Shown here piece by piece: positions 27,770-37,920 of a stretch of 64,000 nucleotides of DNA (positions within the stretch are counted from its first letter, which is position 1; the number at the start of each line of letters is the position of its first letter). Source of the DNA: MWEI01 sp964600235. GTDB taxonomy: Bacteria > Desulfobacterota > Desulfomonilia > UBA1062. Where the stretch lies: NCBI GenBank assembly GCA_964600235.1, contig CAZRIV010000007.1, positions 62,001-126,000 of the forward strand, written 5' to 3'. The translations under genes were made by a program, and so were the position numbers. The notes under the pieces are model-generated. The model was given only the letters and a program-made list of their open reading frames with translations, was not told the origin of the DNA and did no database searches.

Positions 27770-29899
27770 TTGTCATTGCCCCTGCCGCGAACGTTTCTTT
27801 TCTTCTCTTTTCTGCACCGGTGCATGGGCATGCTGGTGCCGGCCATCCTCATCACCGGCCTGTCCTGCACGCCGGCACAGGCAAACGACGAACCCTTCAC
27901 CCATGCATCCAGCTGGGGCGGCACCGGCCTGATGGAGATCCCCACGGCCCGGGTCATGCGGGAGAACTCCTGGCGTTTCGGCATGAGCCAGGTGGACCCG
28001 GCCAGGACGTACTACGGGGCCATCAGCCCGCTTCATGGCCTGGAGGTGGACGGCCGGGTGACCGAGATCCTGGACACGAGCACGGAGGTGGAGCAGGAAG
28101 AGGAATTCGAGGGGTATGGCAACAACAAGGACAAGTCGGCCGACCTCAAATTCCAGTTCATCCCCGAGGGCAAGTATGTCCCGGCCCTGGCCCTGGGCAT
28201 CATGGACCCTTCGGGGACCAGGCTCCTGGCATCGCAGTATATCGTGGCGAGCAAGCAGTTCTATCCCTTCGATTTCACGGTCGGCCTGGGCAATGGCAGG
28301 TTCGGCGACAAACCTCTGGACTCCTCGGGCAAAGGGGTGGAACTGGAGCTTTTCTCCGATCCGAGGCAGTGGTGGGAGGATGCCCGGGTCTTCGGCGGCA
28401 TCGAGTTCGCTCCCTCGGAAAAATTCGCACTGATGATCGAATACAGCCCCATCAAGTTCCACAAGATGAGCCTGTACGACGTCGAGGGCGTTGAGAAATA
28501 TTTCGACGAGCCGGTGCCGTCGAAGGTGAATGCGGGCCTGCGCTGGAGGCCCTTTACCTGGTCGCAGATCGATCTTTCCTACCAGAGGGGGGAAGAGGTG
28601 GGGGTGAATGTGGCACTGGACTTTGATGTGGGCAGGCCCCTGATACCCATCTTTGACCCACCCTATGGGGAAGAACCGGCCATGAAGAAGTCTCCCCTTG
28701 AAGAGAGGCTGATAACCGCGCTGTCGCATTCGGGATTCTCTGACATCGGTGTTTCCCTTGAAGGCGGCGATCTGTGGATAGATGCCCGCAACGAGCGCTA
28801 TTACTACGGCCCGAAGGCGGTCTCGGTCATCATGGGCCTGGTGCGGGAGATTGCCCCGGAAACCATCGACGACGTGAGCATCACGCTCACCGAAAACAGG
28901 ATCCCGGTGGTGCGGTTTTGTGCCACAAGGTCGGACATCGCCCAGTGGCACGAGGAGAAGCTCACGGCAGGGGAACTCCTGTTCCTGTCGCGACTGGATA
29001 CCGGCATATACGAAACGCCCGATATCCAGAGGAGGGACACCCGGCTGGTCCGGTGGGGCTTCAGGCCCATCATCGAATCCTTCCTGAACGACCCGTCCGG
29101 ATTCTTCAAGGCGCGGGCGGGCCTGGAGGTGTGGTCGAGCCTCCACCCCTGGAAAGGCGCCTCCCTTGTGGCGGCCGTGGAAGGCTACCCCCTGAACAAT
29201 ATCTCCACGACCAACGAGCCGCTCTCCAACCCGGTCAGGAGCGACCTGGTCGGGTACAAGGAGCAGGACGTCTCCCTGGGCAGGCTCATGTTCGACCAGA
29301 TCGTGAAGACCCCTGGCGAGGTGCATGGCCGGGTCTCCGGGGGATTCCTCGAGATCCAGTATGCGGGCCTCGACGGCGAGGTGGCCGTGCCCGTGCTGGA
29401 CGGCAGGCTCATGACGGGCATCAGCGGCAGCGTCGTGAAGAAGAGGGACCCGGACAACCCGCTGAAGCTTGCCCAAGAACACTATGACGAGGTGAAAGAC
29501 CACTACCGGACCACCTTCTGGAACACGCGGCTGAACATCCCGGAGCTGGACGCCTTCTTCGACGTGAAGGCCGGCCGCTTCCTGGCAGGCGACCTGGGCG
29601 CCAGGTTTTCGGTGTCGAAGTTCATCAACGGCGTTGTTGTCACCGCCTGGTATGGCGTCACCAGCACCTCGAAATTCACGGATGAATACAACAGGGATTA
29701 TGAGGACAGCGGGCTCCAGGTGACCATACCTCTGCGGCTCTTCAAGGGCGCGGATTCAAGGACTTCCTACTGGTATTCGATTTCACCATGGACGCGGGAT
29801 GTGGCGCAGGACATCAGCCATTATAATAATCTGTTTGATTTTATGGGGAGGAATACGAAGCTGGGATTTGAGAGGGATGTGGTGGAGATGGAGCGGTGA
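27770..29899 (+). CDS. YjbH-family outer membrane polysaccharide protein
   Basis: 709 residues from TTG 27770, nine bases after the export gene; ATG 27824 is an alternative. A signal peptide ends at TPAQANDEP. The following GGTGLMEIPTARVMRENSWRFGMS is the conserved start of the YjbH/exopolysaccharide porin family, and alternating-strand segments with aromatic ends fill the rest. The last gene of block 1, it is paired with the SLBB export protein, which supports a role in secretion across the outer membrane. The family is fairly clear; the mechanism is not established. Confidence 0.75.
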   Translation: MSLPLPRTFLFFSFLHRCMGMLVPAILITGLSCTPAQANDEPFTHASSWGGTGLMEIPTARVMRENSWRFGMSQVDPARTYYGAISPLHGLEVDGRVTEILDTSTEVEQEEEFEGYGNNKDKSADLKFQFIPEGKYVPALALGIMDPSGTRLLASQYIVASKQFYPFDFTVGLGNGRFGDKPLDSSGKGVELELFSDPRQWWEDARVFGGIEFAPSEKFALMIEYSPIKFHKMSLYDVEGVEKYFDEPVPSKVNAGLRWRPFTWSQIDLSYQRGEEVGVNVALDFDVGRPLIPIFDPPYGEEPAMKKSPLEERLITALSHSGFSDIGVSLEGGDLWIDARNERYYYGPKAVSVIMGLVREIAPETIDDVSITLTENRIPVVRFCATRSDIAQWHEEKLTAGELLFLSRLDTGIYETPDIQRRDTRLVRWGFRPIIESFLNDPSGFFKARAGLEVWSSLHPWKGASLVAAVEGYPLNNISTTNEPLSNPVRSDLVGYKEQDVSLGRLMFDQIVKTPGEVHGRVSGGFLEIQYAGLDGEVAVPVLDGRLMTGISGSVVKKRDPDNPLKLAQEHYDEVKDHYRTTFWNTRLNIPELDAFFDVKAGRFLAGDLGARFSVSKFINGVVVTAWYGVTSTSKFTDEYNRDYEDSGLQVTIPLRLFKGADSRTSYWYSISPWTRDVAQDISHYNNLFDFMGRNTKLGFERDVVEMER

Positions 29900-30006
29900 G
29901 GATTTGAATCTTTTGCCTTCAATAAAGAAGAACCTGGAGTTCATCTGCAACTTAACATTTGATTAATGAAAAAAGTATATTCTGCCCCTAGAGAGCATGT
30001 AATTTT

Positions 30007-31263
30007 ATGACTAATGTTATGGTACAAGCATCTGTTATTCAAAGAATAATTAATAACTTTTCGGGAATCCTAGCAAGCGAAGCAATTGGCAAGGGTTTTA
30101 TATTTATCTCTAATATTATTCTTGCACGTAGGCTTGGTGTAGAAGGTTTTGGCCTTTTTACACTTGCTCAAACGATTGCGTATTTTTTGTGGGTAGGTGC
30201 TGATTTGGGCACTTATATGTATGGGATCAGAGAGGTTGCTAGAAATAGGGATGATGATAAAGTACTAGGAACCTTAATCTCTTTAAAAATTGTTTCTGGA
30301 ATCTGTTTTTATTCTATCTATGCTTTAACAATATTTTTATTGCCAACAAATCTTTCAATGCAGGAACGATTAATTTTCATTGCATCTGGCTTATATATAC
30401 TCACCTACCCTTTTTATTTTGATTGGATATTTAAAGGAATTGAAAAGTTCAGGTTTTTGATTCTTGCTACTTTTGTCTATAGTGCTTTCTTTTTAATTTC
30501 AGTCTTCTTCTTTGTTAAAACCGATTCAGATATAGTACTTGCATGTGCCTTGTGGTCTAGCTCATTTGTTGTTGGTGGTCTGCCATTATTCCTTATTTTG
30601 CATTATGGGTTTAGAAAGCGATTAATTTTCGCTGTAGATATTCAGGCGTGGTCAAAACACCTCAAGGAATCTATCTATTTTGGTTTAGCAGGTCTTCTCT
30701 CCATGTTACATGGCTATTTTCCGATTTATTTTGCAGGTCTCATACTTAGTCAATATGATGTTGGCGTGTTATCTGCGGCATTTAAAATTGTTATATTATT
30801 CAGTGCCCCCGCTTACTATATATTTATAGCATTTTTCCCAATTATATCGGACCTATATTTGAACAACCCTAATAAGTTTAAGTTGTTGGATACCTTTTTG
30901 TTTTTATCAAGTGGAATAGCAGGTGTTTTTGTTGCTTTAATTTGTTTTTTATTTTCTGAATTAATAATCAATTTAACTTATGGTTTGCAATATAATGAAA
31001 GTGTTCATATTTTTAAGATTATCGTTTGGATTTTACCTCTACAATTTATGAGATACAAATATAGTAATTTTTTGGCTTCAACAGAATATCAAAAACTGCA
31101 ATTAATTCCCAATCTGGCAGCGATAGGATTTTATTTTGTTTTTCTGCTTTTTGGTAAGTTTTCATTGACATCACTGGCTATATCAATGCTTCTTTGTGAA
31201 GTTGTACTTCTGACAACCTATATTATGATCTCTAGGATTCCTTATGTATTCAAAAGATCTTAA
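30007..31263 (+). CDS. Wzx-type polysaccharide flippase (second copy)
   Basis: 418 residues of mostly membrane helices, with the MOP/RfbX-like start NNFSGILASEAIGKGFIFIS followed by ILARRLGVEGFGLFTLAQ, the typical ARxLGxxxFG pattern of flippases. It opens the AT-rich island and overlaps the next gene by 20 bases. It is only distantly similar by eye to the flippase at 12063, so it probably serves a different repeat unit. Strong family match. Confidence 0.85.
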   Translation: MTNVMVQASVIQRIINNFSGILASEAIGKGFIFISNIILARRLGVEGFGLFTLAQTIAYFLWVGADLGTYMYGIREVARNRDDDKVLGTLISLKIVSGICFYSIYALTIFLLPTNLSMQERLIFIASGLYILTYPFYFDWIFKGIEKFRFLILATFVYSAFFLISVFFFVKTDSDIVLACALWSSSFVVGGLPLFLILHYGFRKRLIFAVDIQAWSKHLKESIYFGLAGLLSMLHGYFPIYFAGLILSQYDVGVLSAAFKIVILFSAPAYYIFIAFFPIISDLYLNNPNKFKLLDTFLFLSSGIAGVFVALICFLFSELIINLTYGLQYNESVHIFKIIVWILPLQFMRYKYSNFLASTEYQKLQLIPNLAAIGFYFVFLLFGKFSLTSLAISMLLCEVVLLTTYIMISRIPYVFKRS

Positions 31264-32629
31264 ACTTCCTTCACCATCATTTAATGCCTTTCTTTTTGGA
31301 GTCGGCGCATCGTTGATGATAATAACTTTAGGATACATATTTTTCGCAGAGAAGTCGTTGTATTTTGGTTTAATAGGTTTCCTTCTATTTACAACATTTG
31401 CTGCAATAAGTGTTAAAAATGACTTGTCACATCCTTTCATTTGGTTTAATGGCCCGTTTACCTTATATTCTATCGCTAGCCCGATATTATACCTCACAAC
31501 AGGTTTGCCCGATCGAGATACTTTTCCAGATGTTATTCTCTTTGAGTATCTGGCAATACTAGTATTTTCACTTTTTGTTGGATGCAGGACTGTTAGCCAT
31601 AATGATTTGAACTTTGATAAATTTGTTAATATTCTAAGTGGAAACAAGATATTCTTTCTTTTTAGCATCCTATTATCAGCAATCTTTTTTTCTGCAATAT
31701 TAAGTTCGGGTATATCTAGCAAACTTGATAAAAACGTTACTTTTTCATCTTTTTTAATGCTAGATTTTGCTTTTAATTTTTTAAATGTCAGTATGTGCAT
31801 ATTCATAGTACGTGATTACATCCTAGGTAATGGAAAAAGAGCATTTATCTTAATAATATTATATAGCCTTTTTTTGACATTAAATTTATTGATAGCGGGT
31901 GAGCGGGGTCCAATTTATAAATTTGCCATCATTTCACTTATTGCTTATCATATCTTTATGAAAAAAATCCCCATTAGATATCTATTACTTATCGCTGTTG
32001 TGGCAATTTATTTACAAGGACTGCTGGGGGGATTAAAAATGGCATTTATTACTAAAGAAATTGGTACAAGTATAGATTATACACTCAATTATGAAACGAT
32101 ACTGATCAATATCTTTGGTTCTGAAATTGGCACTCCCAGCAACAATTTAGCAATATTGATCGAACATATACCGGAACATTTACCTTACTTAATGGGCCAA
32201 TCTTTCTTGTGGGATATTCAGAGAGCGTTTGTTCCAGGGTTCATTTTTTCTCGGGATATTTTTAGTGCGACAGCAGACTGGTTCACTAAGACGTTTTTCG
32301 AAGAATGGTGGCTGAAAGGTGGAGGCGTCGGTTTCTCGATTGTTGGACTAGGGTACGTAAATTTTGGGGTGGCAGGCATTGTCGGTCTTTTTGCCATCTT
32401 AGGGGCTCTACTTAAAAAGTTATATTATATGTCAGCAGAATCTATAATTCCCTGCTTGTTTTACATTAATTTTATACCGGTATTTATCTATACAATCCGG
32501 TCAGACTTATCTGTACCCATTTCTCAGGGAACAAAACATATCTTATTTCCATTGGTTATGATTTATGTATTGGGTCATGTGATAAATCAAGTGTTTAAAT
32601 CTCAAAATTCAGAAAAGCAGCTTGTCTAA
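31244..32629 (+). CDS. Oligosaccharide repeat-unit polymerase, Wzy-like (second copy)
   Basis: 461 residues with about a dozen membrane segments, a large loop with ERGPIYKFAIISL and TATDWFTKTFFEEWW-like segments, and a GGGVGFSIVGLGYVNFG turn, resembling WzyE/O-antigen polymerases of the oligosaccharide repeat unit type. Topology, size and position next to a flippase support the call. Its start lies 20 bases before the flippase stop, so translation is coupled. Confidence 0.75.
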   Translation: MYSKDLKLPSPSFNAFLFGVGASLMIITLGYIFFAEKSLYFGLIGFLLFTTFAAISVKNDLSHPFIWFNGPFTLYSIASPILYLTTGLPDRDTFPDVILFEYLAILVFSLFVGCRTVSHNDLNFDKFVNILSGNKIFFLFSILLSAIFFSAILSSGISSKLDKNVTFSSFLMLDFAFNFLNVSMCIFIVRDYILGNGKRAFILIILYSLFLTLNLLIAGERGPIYKFAIISLIAYHIFMKKIPIRYLLLIAVVAIYLQGLLGGLKMAFITKEIGTSIDYTLNYETILINIFGSEIGTPSNNLAILIEHIPEHLPYLMGQSFLWDIQRAFVPGFIFSRDIFSATADWFTKTFFEEWWLKGGGVGFSIVGLGYVNFGVAGIVGLFAILGALLKKLYYMSAESIIPCLFYINFIPVFIYTIRSDLSVPISQGTKHILFPLVMIYVLGHVINQVFKSQNSEKQLV

Positions 32630-32745
32630 TGTTAATATTAACTACCCACAATAGGATAATTTATTGATTCTATAAAATATCAATAAAACATAGTAAGTTA
32701 AAAGCCTTCCTCTCATAAAAACATTTACATTACTGATGAGATAGA

Positions 32746-33942
32746 ATGATCAATAATCACAAAAAGATCAATGTCCTAATCTTTGAGCCGTATCCTATGG
32801 GGTTCGGTGGAAATTTTATTACCCAGAGACAGATTGTTGAAATGATTGACCGTGAGTTGTTTACTCCCATTATAGTATCGCCAGTTCCTGGAGTAGCGCA
32901 TGACGAGTTTATTAAATTAGATATCGAATGTGTGATTATTCCTCCTAATGGGAAGCTTACTCGCTATGGAGGTGCAATCCTTAGCGCCAATATTTTGGAT
33001 AGGCTAAAAGTAGCAGTTGATCTTTTTCATTATAACATCCAGCTTGCTCGTTTTATTAAAGAAAGACAAATCGATATTGTTTACACAAATTGTGTGCGGG
33101 CTGAAATGAGTATCGGTCTAGCGGCACGTTTAACTAAGGTTCCCTCATTTTTATACATTAAAGGGGAATTGGCTAATCCAGTATTAGACCGTTTATCTTT
33201 TATGCTTGCTAATAAAATATGCTTTCAATGTGAGCAGAATAGAGACGACAAATATAAAAAACTTGTTCTCTTATATAAGAACAAGATCGATATCATCAAA
33301 CCAGGCATTAGTCCCGATGACATTTTAAGTATTGGAAAAAGGGATAACGCTGCCCTTATTAAAGAATTAAACATTGATCCTGAGTACATAAATATTGTCG
33401 TTCCTGCTCAACTTTATCCCCTTAAGGGACAACATATAGCGCTGGAAGCCTTGTCTAGGTTGGTGAATGAATTTCCAAAAATCAGGCTTTATCTGTTAGG
33501 AGATCATGTCATTGATGAATATCGTTCTTATAAATTAGAGCTTCAACAAATAATAAAAAAGAATGAATTAGAAAATAATGTCGTGTTCACTGGGTGGCGC
33601 AGGGATGCGCTAGACATCGTTGCTTTGATGGATATTGTTATACATCCTTCTTTCTCGGAGGGCTTCCCTAAAGCTGTGATTGAGGCCATGGCCTTGGGTA
33701 AACCTGTCATTGCAACTAGCGTGGGCGGTGTAAGGGATGCTATTAAAGATGGCATTAATGGCTTCTCTGTTCTTCCTGGAGATATTGATACACTAGAGCA
33801 ACGATGGCGTAACCTACTGATTAACCCAGGACTTCGCATTCTACTTGGAAAAACAGCAAAAGAAACTATATTTTCCAACTATATAATTAAAGACAAGATT
33901 GCCAAGTTATCTAAAATCTGGACTGATATGGCTCGCAGATAA
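32746..33942 (+). CDS. Glycosyltransferase, GT4 family
   Basis: 398 residues. GT-B fold with the N-terminal FEPYPMGFGGNFITQRQ glycine loop, a VPAQLYPLKGQHIALEAL acceptor-to-donor hinge and the HPSFSEGFPKAVIEAMALG E-x7-E motif of GT4 enzymes. All parts of the family are intact. It adds a sugar to the repeat unit of the second polysaccharide. Donor not identifiable. Confidence 0.85.
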   Translation: MINNHKKINVLIFEPYPMGFGGNFITQRQIVEMIDRELFTPIIVSPVPGVAHDEFIKLDIECVIIPPNGKLTRYGGAILSANILDRLKVAVDLFHYNIQLARFIKERQIDIVYTNCVRAEMSIGLAARLTKVPSFLYIKGELANPVLDRLSFMLANKICFQCEQNRDDKYKKLVLLYKNKIDIIKPGISPDDILSIGKRDNAALIKELNIDPEYINIVVPAQLYPLKGQHIALEALSRLVNEFPKIRLYLLGDHVIDEYRSYKLELQQIIKKNELENNVVFTGWRRDALDIVALMDIVIHPSFSEGFPKAVIEAMALGKPVIATSVGGVRDAIKDGINGFSVLPGDIDTLEQRWRNLLINPGLRILLGKTAKETIFSNYIIKDKIAKLSKIWTDMARR

Positions 33943-34018
33943 TTATATCGTGGAAGCGTGGATCATCGATTCAGACAAGTTAATGAAAATAATTAAGCAC
34001 GGCCAATAAAAGAAGCTG

Positions 34019-35125
34019 GTGTTACCGCGAGGTCTATTGAACATTATGCGCATACAAGAAGGCATTCAATCTTTACAAAGGACCCTTGCGCAGTTGGTGG
34101 TCGAAGAAATTACAGGCTTTCCGTTTGAGAAGGTATCTACGTCCATTGGAAAACTGATGATAAATCATTTTTCATTTGTCTTCTCCATTAAAGTGAACAC
34201 TCCCAATGGTTCACAAAGCGTTTTTGTGAAGATACCCAAAAAGGATCTCAGGAAAGGCTCCCCATCAATTTACCCCATATCCCTTGCTGAACGTAAAATG
34301 GCCGAGGACGAGGCATCCAGTCTACGCACACTCAGCGATCAATGGCATTCTGATGACCTGTGTATATTCTGGGCTCGCCTTCGAGGTGTTTTCCCTAATT
34401 ACAATGCAATCGTCACTGATGCGATTGTTGGCGACGATGCCTTTTCTGTATTACGCCAACTTGATCTGCGCCATCGTCTCGGTTCGAAGAGGGACCATAT
34501 AAGATTATGCAAGATCATGGCCCGGCTTGGCAAAGCGCTTGGTCGTTTTCATGATGACCACGCTAGACCCGCTGTTTTTAGGGTGAATGAAATACAACCC
34601 AAAATTGAACACTACTGCAAGGAAATCGGGGCAAGTGTCAAGGGGCCATGGCCAAATAAAATTATTCAATCATTAAATTTAGTTGAGGGTCTTGAGCTTG
34701 GTACATTTGAAGTCCCTACACTTAAGGGAATAGATATCCGCAATATCCTTATGGATGAACAGGATAACCTTTTCCTAATTGATCCGGGACGCATGAAACT
34801 AGCTTACCGTGAGGCCGACCTTGCCCGATTTATTATGACTTACAGAATTATTTATTGGGGTAGTATTTTATTTTTCCTGAGAATAAAGCCGGATCTTAAA
34901 GCTGAGAATGCATTCTTTGATGCTTACTATTCGCGTACTTCACATCATTCACAAAAGTTGCTTAGCTTGTTTCTGGTCAAGGAACAATTAAAACATTGGC
35001 ATACTGCATTAGATTCTCTTCGATTGTTTATGTGGCCAAATATTATTAAACGATTTATTGCTGTTACCTATATCAATCCTTTTTACACCCAGCAATTGGC
35101 TGTGGAATTGAAAAGAGTGATATGA
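34019..35125 (+). CDS. Kinase-fold (APH/LPS-kinase-like) protein
   Basis: 368 residues from GTG 34019; ATG 34046 is an equally possible start. An N-terminal lobe with VFSIKV...FVKIPKK (a beta-strand lysine) is followed by LGKALGRFHDD, then GIDIRNILM and LIDPGRM, which match the catalytic-loop D-x4-N and the metal-binding D-x-G of aminoglycoside phosphotransferase-like kinases. The residue before the loop is Lys-Gly instead of the usual His-Gly. Next to glycan genes it may phosphorylate a sugar, as heptose kinases do for LPS. Its stop abuts the following ATG. Activity is an inference. Confidence 0.55.
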   Translation: MLPRGLLNIMRIQEGIQSLQRTLAQLVVEEITGFPFEKVSTSIGKLMINHFSFVFSIKVNTPNGSQSVFVKIPKKDLRKGSPSIYPISLAERKMAEDEASSLRTLSDQWHSDDLCIFWARLRGVFPNYNAIVTDAIVGDDAFSVLRQLDLRHRLGSKRDHIRLCKIMARLGKALGRFHDDHARPAVFRVNEIQPKIEHYCKEIGASVKGPWPNKIIQSLNLVEGLELGTFEVPTLKGIDIRNILMDEQDNLFLIDPGRMKLAYREADLARFIMTYRIIYWGSILFFLRIKPDLKAENAFFDAYYSRTSHHSQKLLSLFLVKEQLKHWHTALDSLRLFMWPNIIKRFIAVTYINPFYTQQLAVELKRVI

Positions 35126-35818
35126 ATGCAACAATTTAAAGACTACAAAACCGACACATTTAATGCTTATAGATCCAAGCAACGAGCTTCTCAATACAAA
35201 CAGGATCAAACAAGGGGCATTAACTGGTCGAGATTCACTACATGGCGGGAGCAGCATCTCCTTTTCCGCGAACTATCTAGGTACTCGTGGTCATCTGATG
35301 ATCTGCTGCTTGATATTCCCTGCGGTACAGGGATTTTAGGTAACGTTCTTCAATTCTTTCCCTTTCATATTGTTGCGTGTGACATCTCTTCAGAGATGAT
35401 GAAGTTAGCTCGAGACGAATATCCATCAAATAGACTAGTCAAATTTATTCAGGCAGATATCACAAAAACAGGGTTCCGGGGTGATTCATTCGACTGTGTA
35501 GTTGTGCTTGGATTTTTGCATCGTGTTCCACAAAATATTAAAGTTGCAGCTCTCCGTGAGGTATTCAATTTAGCGAAAAAAGTTGCGGTGGTTTCCTGCA
35601 GTGTTGACAATCCATTACAGAGGCTGAAACAAAAGCTTCTTTCTATCATAAATAAAAATTATGTCCCTGCACCATGCCCTGCGCCACTCGAAGACATCAT
35701 TGCTGCATGCAAAGCTGTCGGATTCAAGGTTGCCCGTTCGTTTATGATAATCCCATTTCTATCAGCCGAGGCGATATTAGTTCTTGAGAAGGACTTAATC
35801 GACAAGCATCCTTTTTAA
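35126..35818 (+). CDS. Class I SAM-dependent methyltransferase
   Basis: 230 residues beginning immediately after the stop of the kinase-like gene. LLLDIPCGTGILGNVLQFF is motif I, VACDISSEMMKLARDEY motif II, and FDCVVVLGFLHRVP plus VAVVSCSVDN the later motifs. The best match is the methyltransf_11 group. The direct junction with the kinase-like gene suggests the two act on the same sugar, for example phosphorylation and methylation that cap a chain; this is an inference. Confidence 0.75.
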   Translation: MQQFKDYKTDTFNAYRSKQRASQYKQDQTRGINWSRFTTWREQHLLFRELSRYSWSSDDLLLDIPCGTGILGNVLQFFPFHIVACDISSEMMKLARDEYPSNRLVKFIQADITKTGFRGDSFDCVVVLGFLHRVPQNIKVAALREVFNLAKKVAVVSCSVDNPLQRLKQKLLSIINKNYVPAPCPAPLEDIIAACKAVGFKVARSFMIIPFLSAEAILVLEKDLIDKHPF

Positions 35819-35861
35819 AAAATGAGCTCTTCATTTTGATGAAGAGATCTGTGATCAACCC

Positions 35862-36665
35862 ATGAAAATACTAGGTAGAAAACCTTCTCATATAATAACA
35901 GTATTTAGGCAGCTATTTGTATATATTTCTGCATCATTCCGTTGCTTGAAGTTGTTTCATCGGCCATTTGAGGTATTGTGGTGTTATATTAGAAGGAAGA
36001 ATCCATCTAGCCAACTAGTTTCGCTACGAGATGGGATTGTCATTCATCTTTCTGGGGACAATTCTGATATCGTGACTGTGTTCATTATTTTTTGTCGCCT
36101 TGACTATGGAAAGATAAATCCTGGTTGTTCTGTGATAGATATCGGTGCAAATATTGGAGTGTTTTCAATTTATGCTGCAAGAGCGGGTGCAAAATCTATT
36201 AAAGCATATGAGCCGGCAGAAGAATCTTTCGCATTGTTAAGAAAAAACATTGAGCAGAATGGTTATGCAAAGATTATTTATCCATTTCGCGCGGCAGTTG
36301 TTGGAAAGCAATCTAAGCCTGTCTGGTTTCCGCGTCACTCAAATGTTTTCAATGCAATAGAAACAAGCCCTAAGGACAGTTCTGATTATGACTTGGTGCC
36401 CTCAATCCCGTTTAAAGAGTTAATCAGAGATATCCCTGAACCAAATTTGGTCAAATTGGATTGCGAAGGCGGAGAATATGACATCATTCTAAACTCTGAA
36501 GATGCCATATTTAAACCTATAAAGGAGATTAGACTTGAATATCATCGCGGGCCAAGCAATCAACTCATAACTCGTTTGGATAACCTTGGCTTTACTCGTT
36601 ATCAATTTATGGATGAAGGAGAAGAAGGAGGAGGGTATCTGTGGTTAATGAGAGCAACATTTTGA
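35862..36665 (+). CDS. FkbM-family methyltransferase
   Basis: 267 residues. The domain starts near residue 85 with GCSVIDIGANIGVFSIYAARAG (shortened: VIDIGANIG), followed by AYEPAEESFALLRKNI and LVKLDCEGGEYDIIL, the signature set of FkbM O-methyltransferases. The leading 85 residues are weakly conserved and include a LFVYISASFRCLKLFH hydrophobic stretch. In polysaccharide clusters these enzymes methylate sugar hydroxyls. Position between glycosyltransferases fits. Confidence 0.8.
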   Translation: MKILGRKPSHIITVFRQLFVYISASFRCLKLFHRPFEVLWCYIRRKNPSSQLVSLRDGIVIHLSGDNSDIVTVFIIFCRLDYGKINPGCSVIDIGANIGVFSIYAARAGAKSIKAYEPAEESFALLRKNIEQNGYAKIIYPFRAAVVGKQSKPVWFPRHSNVFNAIETSPKDSSDYDLVPSIPFKELIRDIPEPNLVKLDCEGGEYDIILNSEDAIFKPIKEIRLEYHRGPSNQLITRLDNLGFTRYQFMDEGEEGGGYLWLMRATF

Positions 36666-36732
36666 TCAAACATGAAATTTTATAATAAACTATCTCGAAA
36701 AAGGTACTATGCAACTCTATTAGGGGATAATA

Positions 36733-37911
36733 ATGAAGAAAATTGCAGTTGTATGTCCTGATGATTTATCAGTTGTGCTCTTTTGTAAAGGTATTATAGA
36801 TGCCTTACAAAATCATAATAACTCAGAGTTATTTGTAATTAGTGATGTTTATGGTGAAAATACTGAAGGATATTATTCTGAAATAATTAAGTCTTGGGGG
36901 GTTAAGCATATTCGCCTTGAGATGGACAGACATATTAATCCGTTTAAAGACTTAAAATATTTAGTGTCTCTCTACCTAAAATTTAAACAATTAGATATTG
37001 ATGTTGTTGTTAATATATCCACAAAACCAAATATTTATGGAACTATAGCAGCTAAATTGGCGGGTATAAATTACAGCCTGTGTTCTGTCTGGGGCAGAGG
37101 GACGGCATTTCTTGAAGATAGTGGACTGAAAGGGATTGTATTAAGGATTTTGTTGTTATCTCTTTACTCAATAACATTCCGACTGAGTAAAAATGTATGG
37201 TTTACAAATATAAATGATTACAGGTACTTCACTTCACATAAGACAGTGCCCCGTACTAAGACTATTTTAACGAAAAACTATGTTAATGCTGATGAATATA
37301 GCCCTTATACTTTACCAGAGGATAAACGTGCTATGCTGAAGCATGAGATGGATATAAGTAATCAAAATAAAATAGTTATAATGGTTGCGCGAATGATTTG
37401 GGCAAAGGGTGTAGGCGAATTCATTGAGGCGTCTAAGATTTTAAAGGACAAGATGCCCAATGTTAAATTTATTCTAGTGGGCCCTGAGGAAAAAACAAGT
37501 CCCGATGCAGTACCTACAGGATATCTATTGGATGCTGAAAAGTTTCTAAACTTCAAATGGTTGGGTTTTAGAAAAGATGTTAAAGACCTTTATTCCATAT
37601 CTGATTTGGCTGTTTTACCATCGTATTACAGAGAAGGTGGTTACCCTCGTGCCTTAACAGAACCTATGGCTATGGGAAAAGCTGTCATTGCAGCAGACAG
37701 TGAAGACTGTAGAAATCCTGTTGAACACGGAAAAAATGGATACCTCGTTCCAATTAAAGATTCAAAGGCTCTTGCTCAAGCAATTGAAAGTTTAATGCTA
37801 GATGATGAAAAGCGCGAGCAATTTGGTCTCTATTCGCGATTGAAAGTTAAGAGTGAATACGATGAGAAAGTCATTGTTCAGAGTGTGATTGATGAATTTC
37901 TGAATAATTGA
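36733..37911 (+). CDS. Glycosyltransferase, GT4 family
   Basis: 392 residues. The N-terminal domain starts MKKIAVVCPDDLSVV and includes VVNISTKPNIYGTIAAKLAG, similar to the N-acetylhexosamine transferases of the PglA/WbnK kind. The C-terminal domain has IVMVARMIWAKGVGEFI and LPSYYREGGYPRALTEPMAMG, the E-x7-E variant of this subgroup. It probably adds the second sugar to the lipid-linked primer made by a PglC-like enzyme such as the one at 39512. The exact donor is unknown. Confidence 0.8.
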   Translation: MKKIAVVCPDDLSVVLFCKGIIDALQNHNNSELFVISDVYGENTEGYYSEIIKSWGVKHIRLEMDRHINPFKDLKYLVSLYLKFKQLDIDVVVNISTKPNIYGTIAAKLAGINYSLCSVWGRGTAFLEDSGLKGIVLRILLLSLYSITFRLSKNVWFTNINDYRYFTSHKTVPRTKTILTKNYVNADEYSPYTLPEDKRAMLKHEMDISNQNKIVIMVARMIWAKGVGEFIEASKILKDKMPNVKFILVGPEEKTSPDAVPTGYLLDAEKFLNFKWLGFRKDVKDLYSISDLAVLPSYYREGGYPRALTEPMAMGKAVIAADSEDCRNPVEHGKNGYLVPIKDSKALAQAIESLMLDDEKREQFGLYSRLKVKSEYDEKVIVQSVIDEFLNN

Positions 37912-37920
37912 GAGGGAAAG

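Noticed and set aside
27773..29503. Minus-strand frame of 576 codons
   Set aside because: It is the shadow of the YjbH-family gene with low-complexity composition and no ribosome site or family match.
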